Of a stretch of DNA of 64,000 bases, positions 1 through 14,424 are shown piece by piece. Source of the DNA: Megamerina dolium (lineage: Eukaryota; Arthropoda; Insecta; Diptera; Megamerinidae); the NCBI GenBank assembly GCA_963854835.1, contig OY978526.1, forward strand, positions 12,417,277 to 12,481,276. The letters run 5' to 3'. The position numbers were made by a program, and so were the translations under genes. The notes under the pieces are model-generated. The model had not been told where the DNA came from, searched no databases, and saw nothing but the letters and a program-made list of their open reading frames with translations. The stretch's first letter is position 1. Every line of letters starts with the position of its first letter.

Positions 1-1255
1 TATCAATATCAATCACTCAGTACTCAGTGGAAAGATGAAAACTATATTATTCATATATACGAATTGGCCATCCTAGTCACAAGATGGTAATCCAATTGAT
101 ATTGTCAGAGCTTTAATAAGAACTAATAAATCAAATAAGGGAATAAATATGATCAAGCTGGTTTTTTTATTGAACACACTGTACATTGTTATTGCTACAC
201 TACATAGAAATAAATTATTACAAATATCCTAGAAAATATTTGTGTATGTGTAAAAACGCACCTTATCGGACGCATGTAAACCCCCCCAATAGTAAATTTC
301 TATGATTTATTTTATTTCAAAATAAATTCATTATTCCTTGAAAGACATTGGTTTACAAATTTCCAGTGATGTGACGATTTTAGTGTTTTATTTGGAAGAA
401 AGAAATATTGAAATATTAATTTTTATTTTAATAATATTATTTATTTTCTTAAATATCCACTATTGGCCTACTGAATGAATGAAAATGTGATGTTAAACAA
501 ACATCTCATTTGCGTATTGATACTAAATTATGATACAAGAAATTAATCAATATTTTCAATTTTAATCGATTGAACATTTTCACTAGCCCATCACGAATAA
601 GTAGCAACGCTTTCATATCTCATATCTCTTTTTTTTTTATTTCTCTTAGATAAAATGCATATCAATTTCTTCAAAGATATTTTATTATCTCAATTCCTTT
701 CTAAGGACATGACGATGAAAAATATATTTTTGGTCGTCCCAATGAAAAGTTTATGATACTCGTATAAACATTGTGAAGATTATCTTTCTTATGCATTTTA
801 TTTTTTTGTATTTTTAACTAATAAATGCAACATACAAGATGCCATAAAATTTGTCCTCTTTTGATGGCTTTCTGGGTATGCGAGCAGCAACCGTAATAAT
901 ATGCTAATGCAACTGTAAACGGCAAAATTATTTCCAGGAACTGATACAAAAAAAAACCATTTAAAAATAATTATAATAAATAAAAAGCGTATTTTCTAGG
1001 AATGCATTGTTTGCTGATTTCGCAAGAATTACTTTATTTTTGTCCAAATATGTTGTTTTCCATATTTTTTGTTATTGTAAAATATATTGAACACTAAATA
1101 CCATACAAGAGTGGTATATCTTAAAATATAAAACTAACAAAATTAATATTCTTATTAACAATATTATTAGAATTATATGTATTTACTATAAAATAGTAAC
1201 TTCTTATCGTAAAACCATAAAATAAATAATATTGACAAAGAGTTGTGTATGTGTG
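1..1255. other. AT-rich sequence downstream of abs
   Basis: No ORF, RNA gene or repeat family was recognised here. The proximal part presumably holds the 3' UTR of the minus-strand helicase gene that ends at 1256. Homopolymer runs and short AT-rich stretches dominate. Confidence 0.5.
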
Positions 1256-4237
<2,982 letters not shown>

Positions 4238-4281
4238 ATATTACACTATCAATGTTGAGCAAAACATTGATAGTGTAATAT
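4238..4281. repeat. Perfect 19-bp inverted repeat (hairpin)
   Basis: The stems at 4238-4256 and 4263-4281 are exact reverse complements (arm begins ATATTACACTATC) around a 6-nt loop. This lies about 860 bp upstream of the RBM22 start codon. Function is unknown; it may be a remnant of a mobile element end. Confidence 0.75.
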
Positions 4282-4290
4282 CTCCATATA

Positions 4291-4850
4291 AATTCCTACA
4301 TACGCTACACGTCAGACAAGAATACGAAATACAACCCTGCTTGTGCAAGAAATCTGCTACTCACAAACACTGTCCAAGAAAACTGCTCATCGCAAAAACT
4401 ATGCAAGAAATCTGCTCATCACAAAAACTCAAGCTGCTTTGTATCCACCTAACAAATTAAATTAAGCAATAAAAAAAAATGCATGATATCAAAAGATGCA
4501 AGAATTCGTATAAGAGTACACTTTCATTTAATCTCTTCAATTATCGAATTATTACAATTTCATTACGTACGTTATTACTTATATAGTGTGACAAATGTAA
4601 TATTCAACATAGTCGACATTAAAAAAATTTTCAAAACCGGCATATAAATAAATTCCTACATACGCTACACGTCAGACAAGAATACGAAATACAACCCTGC
4701 TTGTACAAGATATCTGCTCATCACACATCAGACAAGAATACGAAATACAACTCTGCTTGTGCAAGAAATCTGCTCATCACAAAAAGTGTGCAAGAAATCT
4801 GCTCATCACAAAAAGTGTGCAAGAAATCTGCTCATCACAAAAAATCAAGC
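4291..4850. repeat. Direct and tandem repeats upstream of RBM22
   Basis: A block starting AATTCCTACATACGCTACAC at 4291 is repeated almost exactly at 4651, and a third partial copy starts near 4725. From 4758 to 4844 there are three tandem 29-bp units containing AAGAAATCTGCTCATCAC. The array may be in the RBM22 promoter or 5' UTR region. Related single units occur at 4340-4430. Confidence 0.8.
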
Positions 4851-5138
4851 TCAAATCAGTCTTCATTGCTATATGTATTAGTTGCCATTGATCAGTCGTG
4901 GTGAGTAGTAAACATATTCTGGAGAATCAAATTGTGAAACGAACCACAACAAGTCACATCATACATACGCCGTTGAAAACTACAATAAAAAAATAAACAT
5001 TGAAAATTGTCTACGAAATTAAATAAATACAAGTCACATCATAGTCATTAAAACAACAATAAAAAAAAGTAAACATCGAAAATCATCTTCGAAATTAAAT
5101 AAATTTACGAATTAATTGTTGCGGAACACTTCATAAAG

Positions 5139-6404
5139 ATGTCTATGTCCAAAACGACAAATACATACAATCGTCAGAACTGGGAGGATGCCGAATTTCC
5201 TATACTTTGCCAGACATGTTTGGGCGACAATCCTTATGTACGCATGATTAAGGAACGATTCGGAAAGGAATGCAAAATATGTACACGTCCATTTACCATT
5301 TTTCGTTGGTGTCCAGGGGCTCGCATGCGTTTCAAGAAAACGGAAATTTGTCAAACATGTGCTCGACTGAAAAATGTGTGTCAAACGTGCTTACTTGACC
5401 TGGAATATGGACTTCCGATACAAGTCCGTGATGCTGCATTAAAGGTAGCCGATTCACTGCCGCAGAGTGATGTGAACAAAGAATACTACATACAAAACAT
5501 CGATCGTGAATTGAAGGACGGTGATGGTACAGAAGCAGCCGGTGCTGTTGGACGATCATTAGCTGCTAGCGAAATGCTATCGAAATTGGCACGTACGGCT
5601 CCATATTATAAACGCAACCGTCCGCACATATGTTCCTTCTGGGTTAAAGGTGAATGTAAACGTGGTGAGGAATGTCCCTATCGCCATGACAAGCCAAATG
5701 AACCGGACGATCCATTGTGTGAGCAGAACATTAAAGATCGTTACTATGGTAGAAATGATCCGGTTGCCGAGAAGATCATGAAAAGGGCAGCAACATTACC
5801 GACACTTGAGCCACCTGAGGATCGTAATATCACGACACTTTATGTGGGTAATCTACCCGAAGAGATAACTGAACCAGAATTACGTGATCAGTTCTATCAA
5901 CATGGTGAAATTCGTTCGATAGCATTGGTACCACGTCAGCAGTGTGCATTTGTACAATACACGAAGCGTTCAGCTGCAGAATTGGCTGCTGAGAGAAGTT
6001 TCAATAAACTTGTGCTACACGGACGTAAAGTCGCTATTAAATGGGCACACTCACAAGCTAAACAGGGTGGTGTTGCCAAAACAGATCGTCGTTTCGATGT
6101 CAATGCTATACCGCCGGCAACTGCCACCAATCCAAATGACTTTTTCAATTTGCAACAGGAGCAAGTCACTGTCTTGCCACCGGGCATGAAGCTGCATCAG
6201 ATTCCACCTAGTCTTATACCCGCTTCCTCGTATCAAATGTATTCCCAAGCGTATGCAGCACCATACTCAGCAATGCCAATTGGATCAACCGCACCAAATG
6301 GTGCACCTATAGAAGCAATTCCGCCACCTCCGGCTAATGGTCTTCCAGGACAATTACACTATCCCAGTCAGGATCCGAGTCGTTTGGGTGCTGTGAAGAA
6401 GTGA
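5139..6404 (+). CDS. RBM22: RBM22 / Cwc2-family pre-mRNA splicing factor
   Basis: A single uninterrupted 421-codon ORF. The start is the first ATG after a stop-rich leader (context AAAGATGTC). The N-terminal cysteine-rich half (CQTC and CKIC pairs, residues 24-85) matches the Torus/zinc region of RBM22. A C3H1 finger lies at 165-183 (C165, C173, C179, H183). An RRM spans about 232-306, with RNP2 LYVGNL 234-239 and RNP1 CAFVQYTK 269-276. The tail is rich in Pro and Ala. RBM22 contacts U6 snRNA and pre-mRNA in the activated spliceosome (family knowledge). Length is close to human RBM22 (about 420 aa). Being intronless is compatible with the fly orthologue, which I recall as CG14641. AATAAA near 6537 is a plausible polyadenylation signal. 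The gene converges on the next gene with a gap of about 290 bp. Confidence 0.96.
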   Translation: MSMSKTTNTYNRQNWEDAEFPILCQTCLGDNPYVRMIKERFGKECKICTRPFTIFRWCPGARMRFKKTEICQTCARLKNVCQTCLLDLEYGLPIQVRDAALKVADSLPQSDVNKEYYIQNIDRELKDGDGTEAAGAVGRSLAASEMLSKLARTAPYYKRNRPHICSFWVKGECKRGEECPYRHDKPNEPDDPLCEQNIKDRYYGRNDPVAEKIMKRAATLPTLEPPEDRNITTLYVGNLPEEITEPELRDQFYQHGEIRSIALVPRQQCAFVQYTKRSAAELAAERSFNKLVLHGRKVAIKWAHSQAKQGGVAKTDRRFDVNAIPPATATNPNDFFNLQQEQVTVLPPGMKLHQIPPSLIPASSYQMYSQAYAAPYSAMPIGSTAPNGAPIEAIPPPPANGLPGQLHYPSQDPSRLGAVKK

Positions 6405-6639
6405 CGAAATTTATGGGGCAGTTAAGAGATCAACCAATGATGCTTTTATGGATGATTGACACGTAGCCGCACTCAACAACAGAATTATAAAAATGAAAAT
6501 ACATATGTATGTAGAATAGTTCTTAAGAATGCAGTAAATAAATGATATTTAAAAGAAATTTCTGTGTAAAATATATCTATTTTGAGACAACACGAATATG
6601 AAGATTAAGTAAGTAGTATTTACAACGTAGAAACGACAT

Positions 6640-6690
6640 ATCGATTTTATTTTACATTCACACGCACACACACACGTATATATATAATTT
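6640..6690. repeat. CA/TA-rich microsatellite between convergent genes
   Basis: Short CA repeats followed by TA repeats lie just outside the stop codon of the following minus-strand gene, within the 290-bp convergent spacer. Confidence 0.6.
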
Positions 6691-6694
6691 ATAC

Positions 6695-8366
6695 TTATGG
6701 ATCTAATTCTAAAACGGCAGTGTGATCTGGGTAAAGGCTTGCTTTCGTCTCAGGCACCTGTACGAAATATTTGTCACTGTACACAGCATTTTGATTCAAT
6801 AGAATTTCAGTGAGAATTTGCTCATTTGTGATAGTTTTCTTGGATATAACCAAACGTCGATCATCGCCTTTACCATAACTTGTAGATTTTAAATTAAATT
6901 TTCCAGCAATTCTACAATCAAATAAAGATTAGTTAAAACGTACATTGCAAATACGTAAATTGGTACTTACTCGTGCAGAATAGCTCGTTCGTCTTTTGTG
7001 AAAGTGCATTCAAACTGCAGTTCACGTATGTCCTCTGAATTAATGTAATTTTTGAGCATGTGTGAAAAATAACTGCGATCCAACTTAGAAGCCTCATTAC
7101 CAAGTCCGGCACGATTATTTTTTAATAAATAACTAAGAGACAAAGCGAATATTACAATAAAATTGATATTATACAAATATAATACTCCGTGCGTGTTTTA
7201 AATACTTACCCCACTGGATCTTCACGACCTTGAGTTTTAGAGCCTAAACCACCTCCAGTCCATCCCATCATTTTCATCATTTTATATCCTTTATTCGTGT
7301 CGTCCAGCTTTTTATCCTCAGCAGAATCGATAATGTTTTTAGTTACGCCACAAACTACTTTATTATCTGTTTTGTCAATTTTTATAGAGTCACGCAATGG
7401 ATTTAGCTAAAAATTTATTACATCAAATTACAGAAAATCATTACTTCACGATTTTTGTACATACTTTGATGGAATAGCAATTTTTTTGCATCAACTCCAT
7501 TGCATTGCTAAATGCTTTTGCCTTTGAAGCCTTTAGATTTTCCTCAGATGCATAGGTAACTAATTTGTCATTCAGATAGATTTCCACTTTTCTGCAAAAA
7601 AAAAATTGAAAATGCATGTTATTGCTACTCTTTCATTTTAAATATAAATATATAACTTTTTTTCGCCACCGCTGCCAACTTCCAACTCTTTATATTCCAT
7701 GTTACAACGTTGGGCTGATGTGCGTAAACAATTTCGCCCGCCAGATAGAAAAAGTACAAACTTTCCATATGGCAAACGTTCAAAAAGGTCAGTGGTTTTT
7801 GCGCTTTTAAGCGGTGGTTCATTATAATTATTAAAACGTGTATTTTTTTCCAATCCACTATTATTTCCTCGATGTTGTTGATGCTGCTGCTGCTGTCGTG
7901 GTTGTTCTTGTTGTGTCGTTCTACGTCCTGCGCAATTATATTTGAAGAGCGAAAAAAAGTCTTATTAATACGATTGATGTTCTTATATGTGCCGTACTCA
8001 CGTAATTTAACTACTATACAATTAATTTTGTTTTCGTCTACCTTTGGCACGAGCCTCTGCAGCATCCGAAGCGGTAACAAATGTTCGCTTCAGGCGCTTA
8101 GCACGTTTATCACGGAACTCTTTGGCAATGTCTTTCGATAGTTCAGCAACAAGTCTCATCGTTTCCGCAGGATATCTACAGCCCATAAATTCAACATTGG
8201 TGAATACTTGTGCCAAACACACCAACTTATCTTCAGGAAATTTGTCCATGTGCACCTCCATAAAACGACGCCGCAGTAACCAATGCTCCTCACTTTCATG
8301 ATCAGTACGATAGTAGTCAAGGTCCCAATTTAATTTAGGCTTCTTCTGTTTAGATGTTGATGCCAT
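6695..8366 (-). CDS. NKRF-like protein: XTBD + dsRBD-like + G-patch
   Basis: Six exons on minus: 8042-8366, 7657-7927, 7465-7591, 7210-7406, 6971-7132, 6695-6911. They total 1299 nt (432 aa), and all phases agree. Exon 1 encodes an XRN2-binding (XTBD) domain with [10 protein letters not shown] and [20 protein letters not shown] Gln/His-rich linker opens exon 2. Exons 2-3 carry a dsRBD-like segment ending in [12 protein letters not shown]. Exon 4 has a G-patch ([16 protein letters not shown]). The C-terminal region looks like the R3H-side portion of NKRF. NKRF recruits the 5'-3' exonuclease XRN2 and activates DHX15 in pre-rRNA processing (family knowledge); a nucleolar role is inferred. Two donors are weak (GTAGAC after exon 1, GTTATA after exon 2), but no alternative keeps the frame open. 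The gene is shorter than vertebrate NKRF. Confidence 0.85.
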
Positions 8367-8637
8367 TTTAATTAATTGACGGTGGGATTTCTAATTTTTT
8401 ATGTTAAAATGAGACTTATTTTAAAAAAAATTTAACAAAACTTCTGTATACATTCAATACCCTAAATTGAAGTTGTGGTAGCGTGTGCTAGTGGTGGGTA
8501 ACGCTGCATTGTGTTGGCGTTATTGCGCTGATACCCAGTCTTGAGTTACAATTATACAGATATAATTATTTTTGTTATACGATTTGCCACGGGTTTTTCA
8601 CCATACAAATTTAACAAATTTTTTTAGTCTATTTCAC

Positions 8638-8755
8638 AAGAATGGACGGGCCTACGTCCCGGAAGCACTCGACCACGTGGTCGACTAAGGTTCATTCATT
8701 TCAGCAGAACAAGAAAATGCTTTGTACGGGAACAAAAAATAGCATGTCCTTATTC
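8638..8755 (-). repeat. Dispersed short repeat, copy 2
   Basis: Read on minus it contains TTGTTCCCGTACAAAGCATT, then TTCTGCTG, a palindrome around CCACGTGG, and the core GTGCTTCCGGGACGTA with CCATTCTTG. It shares this order of blocks with the intronic copy at 24297-24436. Confidence 0.75.
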
Positions 8756-10205
8756 TTGCTGATACAATAAAAACAACAATAAATTTGAAAATTCTTTAAC
8801 TTCGTAAAATTTATGCAAATAAAGCAGTATTACAGCGAAAAACATAGACTAGTAATAAGAAAGTATTAAACTTTCGTTATTAAGTTGCAAAAATACAAAG
8901 CTTGGGCACAACCAGATCATGTGCGGTAAAGCCTAGGTGTTTGGGTAGATTAAATAAAGGATCAATTGCTTTTATTTCAAACGATCTGTGGTTACTAAAA
9001 AACCAGATTCGGTTTGTAAAGGCTTGTTTAGTTTGTTTAAAACAACCAAAAATTTAATTACGGTTTTACTTCACATCGAATCAACCATACTTCTGTTAAT
9101 GTTTTAGCGAAGTGTGTTTGTGTATTTCCTCTAAAACAAGTAACATTTAATTCAGAAAAGATGAATATATAAAATGCGTTGAATAAACAAAAAAATTAAG
9201 TAATGAGCAGTAAGTGATTTCATCATGTATTTTTTATTCATTTTCGATACATTTTTCACTAACAGTAACAGATGTTGCTCCTAAAAGGCGTAAATTATTA
9301 AAAATGCTCAACTCAACCATTGCCGTGATCTCATGATTTGATGTCATTTCTTACTTTCTTGTTCTTGCTCTACAATTTTATTTCACATTGAAAACAAAAA
9401 CAACCGAGACAGTCAACATAACATCCATCTTACGAGTGATTTGTTCTTTCTTTCTTTGTAAAAGACGTTTGTTAAAACGCTATCTATTAACAGTGGGATA
9501 TCTTTATATTTTAAAGTCTCTGGTTGTAGTTTTTAATTCCATTGTATCGATTACCAATGGATCAATTAATACACAATGCGATACTGAAGCATTACGCAAT
9601 TGCGCTGGTACCTACAAGTGCGTTTGCTTCATTGTATCAGCGCACGAAAATTTGCTGTTTTACCACCTCTAGGTTGACCCAATACGTATTAATTAGAGAT
9701 GGTAACATATCGACAACAACAACATGAAGTTGAAGTCAAATTGCACATGCCGTAGTTATATGTAAAATGTTGATCCTAAAAAAGTTCATCTATCAAGCAT
9801 TGTCGACAAATATTGACAGCAAGCATTTATAACGAGATATTGGTATACTTTTGTAACTTAGAATGCTATCACTTTCATTATATGTAGACAAAATAAGTAC
9901 ATATTCGATTTAATGGAAAATTGACTGAATTTAATTTTGACGATTATACCATAGTCGCCTTTTGCCGTCACCTGAATGACTGCGTATAAGAATTGTTGAA
10001 TTTCGGTTGAACTTTTATAAATACAAAAGTACATGTACTCACTGAAAGCACTTTCATAAATTGCACCCTGAAAATATGAGTCAGCTGCATCATTCAAATA
10101 ATAATTTAATTCCCGTATATTTTCTTATTATGGATTTATTTACACTTTGTCAAAAAGAAGGTGAAACAAATAGGATTTTTGGGTAAAAACATAAATTACA
10201 CATAT
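8756..10205. other. Intergenic, no gene recognised
   Basis: AT-rich. Short ORFs at 9388-9672 (+) and 9858-10097 (-) show no recognisable domain. The minus-strand one has AG/GT-like borders, so an unrecognised small exon cannot be excluded. No repeat family was identified. Confidence 0.45.
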
Positions 10206-12336
10206 TTAATCATCAGCCTCCAGTCCCATTTCTTTATTGAAATCCTCCTCGGATATTTTATTTTTCTTCAGCTTCTTAAATAAACGTATATCATTGGCTA
10301 ATTCGTCCAAATCTTCCTGTGTAAATTGTTGTTTTCGTTTTTTCGCTTTTACGCCACCATTTGCAGCATTACTTTCCTGTTTGCGTTGTTTTTTCGCTTT
10401 TCTTAACTCTTTTTTTGTTTTTACATCAAGTTTAGCCTTTTTTGTTTGTTCCCAAGATTCGCTTTGTTTCTTGAATTTCTTTTTTCCCGGCCATTCACCT
10501 GTTTCTTGAAAAGTTTTCAATTTCTCCTTTCGAACTAGTTCCTTCTGAGCATTTTTGTATGTTAGCTTTGTAATGTCTACCGCAAATGAAGGTGCAATAA
10601 AATTGTCGGCTTTTGCATTTTTTAATTCAGGCATTCGTGGCATTTGTAAAAGACCATAACTTGTGGCAACTTTCCCTAAATCCAAATCTTTTAACCGAAG
10701 AATTGCATTGCATTCATGTTTAGTATATGCTCGTATATGCGACACAAAAGCACGAACTGCTTTATCGTATACATTTTTATCGGAGGCCTTAAAAAAGAAA
10801 TTGAAAAAATAATATCTGAAATAATACAAAAAGTAAGAGTAAAAGTATTCGTATATATACCTGTAATTTATGTAATTTATTTAGTATTGTTTTCAAGTCA
10901 TCACATTTGCCATCAATATCCGATAATTCTTCCAATTCAACTTTCTGATTAATTTTCAAAAATGTCACGTAAGCGTCTTCATTTGGTAGAAGAAACACCA
11001 GTGCGTTGCCGTCGTTGCCTTGACGTGCAGTGCGCCCGACACGATGTACAAAACTGGAAGCACTTGCTGGTGGATCCCATTGGATTACCCAATCAATTTC
11101 CGGAACATCTAAACCTCGAGCCAATACATCTGTACACAAGAGTATTGCCTCTGGCTGGTTGCGAAAACGTTCTACAATGCTCTTTCGTTTGCTTTTCATT
11201 TTACCGTGTATGCCTAGTATTGTGTGATTTTTCAGAATATGTGGCATTACCTCCAACCAATATTCCACACATGCACACGTTGGAAAAAACAACATCACCT
11301 TACTGTGAAGTACTGAAGTAGAACGTAGAAAATGCAATAAACATATAAATTTATCTTCCGGTTGAACAATCTTGAAAAAATTCCGCAGACGCAATGGAGT
11401 ATTAATTGTGGATTTTTCTTTAACAGACACAAGTACGGGATTACGAAGGCCAGCACGAATAAGATCAGTAACTTCGGTGGTCTGTGTAGCAGAAAAGAGA
11501 CCAGTACGCCGTTGGCGTGGTAAATAACTTAAAATATTATTGATTGCGGCTTTAAATCCCAAATCCAACAAGCGGTCTGCCTCGTCCAACACCAGAATCT
11601 CCTATTGAAATGCAATATTTAAATATATACTGATTTACAATTTTATCCGACTGTTTTTTTCTTACAAGACTTTTTACACGCATAGCTAAGTTCAAGTCAC
11701 CTTTCCGTTGAAATAAATCATCTAAACGTCCTGGTGTACACACCAATATGCAAGGATTGACCTTTTTTAAGTTCGCAATTTCTTCTTCAATACTATTGCC
11801 ACCGACAATCAATTGTTGGTTTAGGTGTTTTAGTTCTTCATGTTGGAGAAATTTACCTAATACTTCTGATATTTGATATGCCAATTCACGAGTGGGTGAA
11901 ATTATTAGAGCACCAATTTCTTTTGATGTCCATGGTGTATCCTTATGGCGGTGTTGTAATATTTCAATTAGTGGCACTAAGAAAGCCAATGTTTTACCAG
12001 AACCCGTTACCGCTTCAGCAGAAACATCTTTACGTGCCAACAATAATGGTATAGTAGCAGTCTAGAAAGTAAAATATGTGGAATCAAATATTTAAATGTG
12101 TTACTAGCGAAAAGCATCAGAAAAATGTTACAATTATAAGAAAAACGAATGGTACAATTTACGTTCATAAGAATGTACACTGTTCAGTTTGTTTTTCCTC
12201 TGAGTGCGACCAACGCAGAAGTTGTTTGCGTACTCACTTGCACTGGTGTCATTAAATCAAACCCAAAACCATCAATAGTAGCCAATATACAATCAGAGAC
12301 AGATCCCTTCAGTGAAGTCCAGCTTTTACGAGACAT
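10206..12336 (-). CDS. DDX55: DDX55/Spb4-family DEAD-box helicase (60S biogenesis)
   Basis: Four exons on minus: 12238-12336 (ATG at 12336), 11666-12061, 10861-11601, 10206-10787, all joined in phase 0. The total is 605 aa, close to human DDX55 (about 600). Exon 1 ends with the Q motif (MTPVQ). Motif I VTGSGKT is at 51-57, DEAD at 171-174, SATQ follows in exon 3, and motif VI is HRVGRTAR. The [10 protein letters not shown] motif and the lysine-rich tail starting KKKFKKQ are typical of the Spb4/DDX55 branch. The protein acts in the nucleolus on 27S pre-rRNA and large-subunit maturation (family knowledge). I recall the fly orthologue as CG9630. Donors are good (GTGAGT, GTAAGA, GTATAT). It starts 585 bp from the divergent zinc-finger gene and may share a promoter region with it. 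Confidence 0.93.
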
Positions 12337-12921
12337 TTTCGTATTGCCCTGAAAGTTGCTTGAGACGTATGTAAAAACATAAAAACTACGTACTGGAATT
12401 CACGGGTATGTCAAATTCGCTGTTGATGGCACAAGGAAGTAGACCCATTATCAACTGTCAAATTATCAGGTATCGATATAAAGAAAAATTACGATTTCCA
12501 ACTTGTAGAAAAAATCGTAATATTCGCAAAAAATCGTCAAATTGACGATAAATTGTAGCTCTGCCAACTCTGACTTAGGAACCACGAGCCACATATGTAA
12601 AGTATTTGCTTGAATGATAATTTTTTCCCATAGTTTGCTTCAAATCTAACAGAATATTTAAATAAAGTTGATATTTCATTTATGTAAAAAGTTTAGAACT
12701 AGCTAATACAATATTAAAAAAAAACATACTTTTTGCTATCTTCACACACATATCTTTCTGAGATATTGAGTGAGTGTGTTCTCACTAGTATCAAAACGAA
12801 ATTATCGAATTGCTGCACTAAACGGTTCACCTCTAATGACGATCGGCATCAAATACATCACAATCTACTCTTTGCTTCTTCTTACGAATTTATTTGTAAT
12901 GGATAAATAATTAATCAAAAA
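12337..12921. promoter_or_regulatory. Putative bidirectional promoter region
   Basis: This 585-bp spacer separates two divergent start codons (DDX55-like on minus, C2H2 gene on plus). Both 5' UTRs and promoters must lie here unless further upstream non-coding exons exist. I see no canonical TATA box that I would assign with confidence. Confidence 0.5.
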
Positions 12922-14358
12922 ATGGAGTCATTAAACAATGGAAATGGTAACTAAATATATTCTTTTGTGGACACTGACTAAATCATAATGTTTTCAGGTT
13001 TCTTACTGGATCAAAGCGGAATGGTGCCGGTTAATGAAAATTGTATTAGACAAGTCTATATAAAAGTAACAACAGCAAACTATATGGATGTATGAAATTA
13101 TATTAATAGTTGTGTTTTAATTCCACAGGATAGCCAAAGCAAACGGTCTCTTTTCGGACCGCTAAAAGTATTGGAGTTGCCAGAAATGATATTTGTAGAA
13201 ACAAGATTTATAGCACAGCAGGCAGTAAATCAAATAAACACGGATTCTCTGTGCTCGTTTAATACAATAGTAAAAGCCGAACATAACCGCCCGCAAGGAA
13301 TAAATCATACCATTCCAATACTGCATCTTGCAAATACATGTACTACTCCATCTGTTCAACAAATTACACAGAAGGATATTACCAGCACTCCAACACTGAA
13401 ATTATCAACAGATGCATCTGTGCAAGCGACTACCAAACAAAACAATGCTGGTACACTTACAGACGGTCCTAACCCTGTACGTGATAGAGGACAGCAAACA
13501 GAAGCTCCCGAGAAAATACTTACTGCGTCGATTGGCATCCAATGTAATTTTGAAGACAGTGATTATCTTATATTCGAGGAAAACACTCATGACACACAAT
13601 CAGATGATAATGATAATGATAATGATAGATTCCTTCAGTTTGCAAAGGAAAACGTTGCAAAATATCACAACGGCAAAGAAGAATGTCGTATATGTGGGGA
13701 AGTACAGAGAAATTCTAAAGCAATGCTCCGTCATTTAGCAATGCATTGGGGACCGCCTGCACTCTGCAGTCGTTGTGGAATACAGTTTGAGAATGTCAAA
13801 CAACTTTCGAGCCATCCATGTGAAATGCGCAGAAGAAAGAAGAAGCAAAAATCAACTAGGCACAAAATTTACAGATGCCCACACTACTTTTGCCAAATTA
13901 CAGCAATTTCTCTTCTGGAATTATATGACCATATCAATGAACATACCGGCGATTGTTGTTACCACTGTTCGGGGTGCAAACAGAATTTTAAAACCGCCGG
14001 TGAAATGCGTGGTCATTTACCGTTACATTTGCAATGCTTAGAAAAGGCGAATAATCAAATACTTCCTTACCCAAATTTGAAATACAAACGCGATAGAATT
14101 TATCGTAAACGTGTACTTACAGTTCATTCCACAAAACAGAAAAATGTGTTAATTAAATTGCGATTAGGTCACAACCGATATGCGCACTACAGAAGAGTAA
14201 AAACGTGCCATATTTGTTTGCGGAAATTCCGGGACTTGCTTAAATTTAAGTATCATCACAAAATGTGTATCAATAATTATGTTGCTCGTTGGCGCAAGAA
14301 ACGCTCATTAATGAAGTCGGAAAATGTTAAAGTATTTGGTATAGCCAATTTCAAATAA
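12922..14358 (+). CDS. C2H2 zinc-finger protein, five fingers
   Basis: Three exons: 12922-12946 (ATG at 12922), 12998-13065 and 13129-14358. They total 440 aa, with phases 1 then 0. The acceptors TTTTCAG and TTCCACAG fit. An upstream 31-codon part is therefore added to what a single-exon reading would give. The N-terminal half is Thr/Gln-rich and lacks a recognisable ZAD; an acidic Asp/Asn run (DDNDNDND) precedes the fingers. The fingers begin at CRICG, CSRCG, CPHYFC, CSGCK and CHICL. The first and fourth are regular C2H2. The second ends in HPC, the third has a CX4C spacing and the fifth has an irregular HHKMC end. Nuclear nucleic-acid binding is likely, but target and orthologue are unknown. 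The C-terminus is basic. Its stop codon is only 66 bp from the convergent mRpS22 stop. Confidence 0.85.
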
Positions 14359-14385
14359 TGGAAAAAAAGACAAACATTTAATTAC

Positions 14386-14391
14386 TTTATT
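14386..14391 (-). terminator. Candidate polyadenylation signal of mRpS22
   Basis: AATAAA on the minus strand lies inside the 66-bp gap between the mRpS22 and zinc-finger stop codons. The two convergent transcripts almost certainly overlap at their 3' ends. Confidence 0.55.
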
Positions 14392-14424
14392 TTTGTTATC
14401 TTTTATTAAGAAAATGCCTTAAAA

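Noticed and set aside
9388..9672. Plus-strand 94-codon ORF between NKRF-like and DDX55 genes
   Set aside because: No recognisable domain, no splice or promoter context, composition like its surroundings.
9858..10097. Minus-strand 79-codon ORF that could be a small exon
   Set aside because: AG and GT dinucleotides border a plausible segment, but no protein family or partner exon could be recognised.
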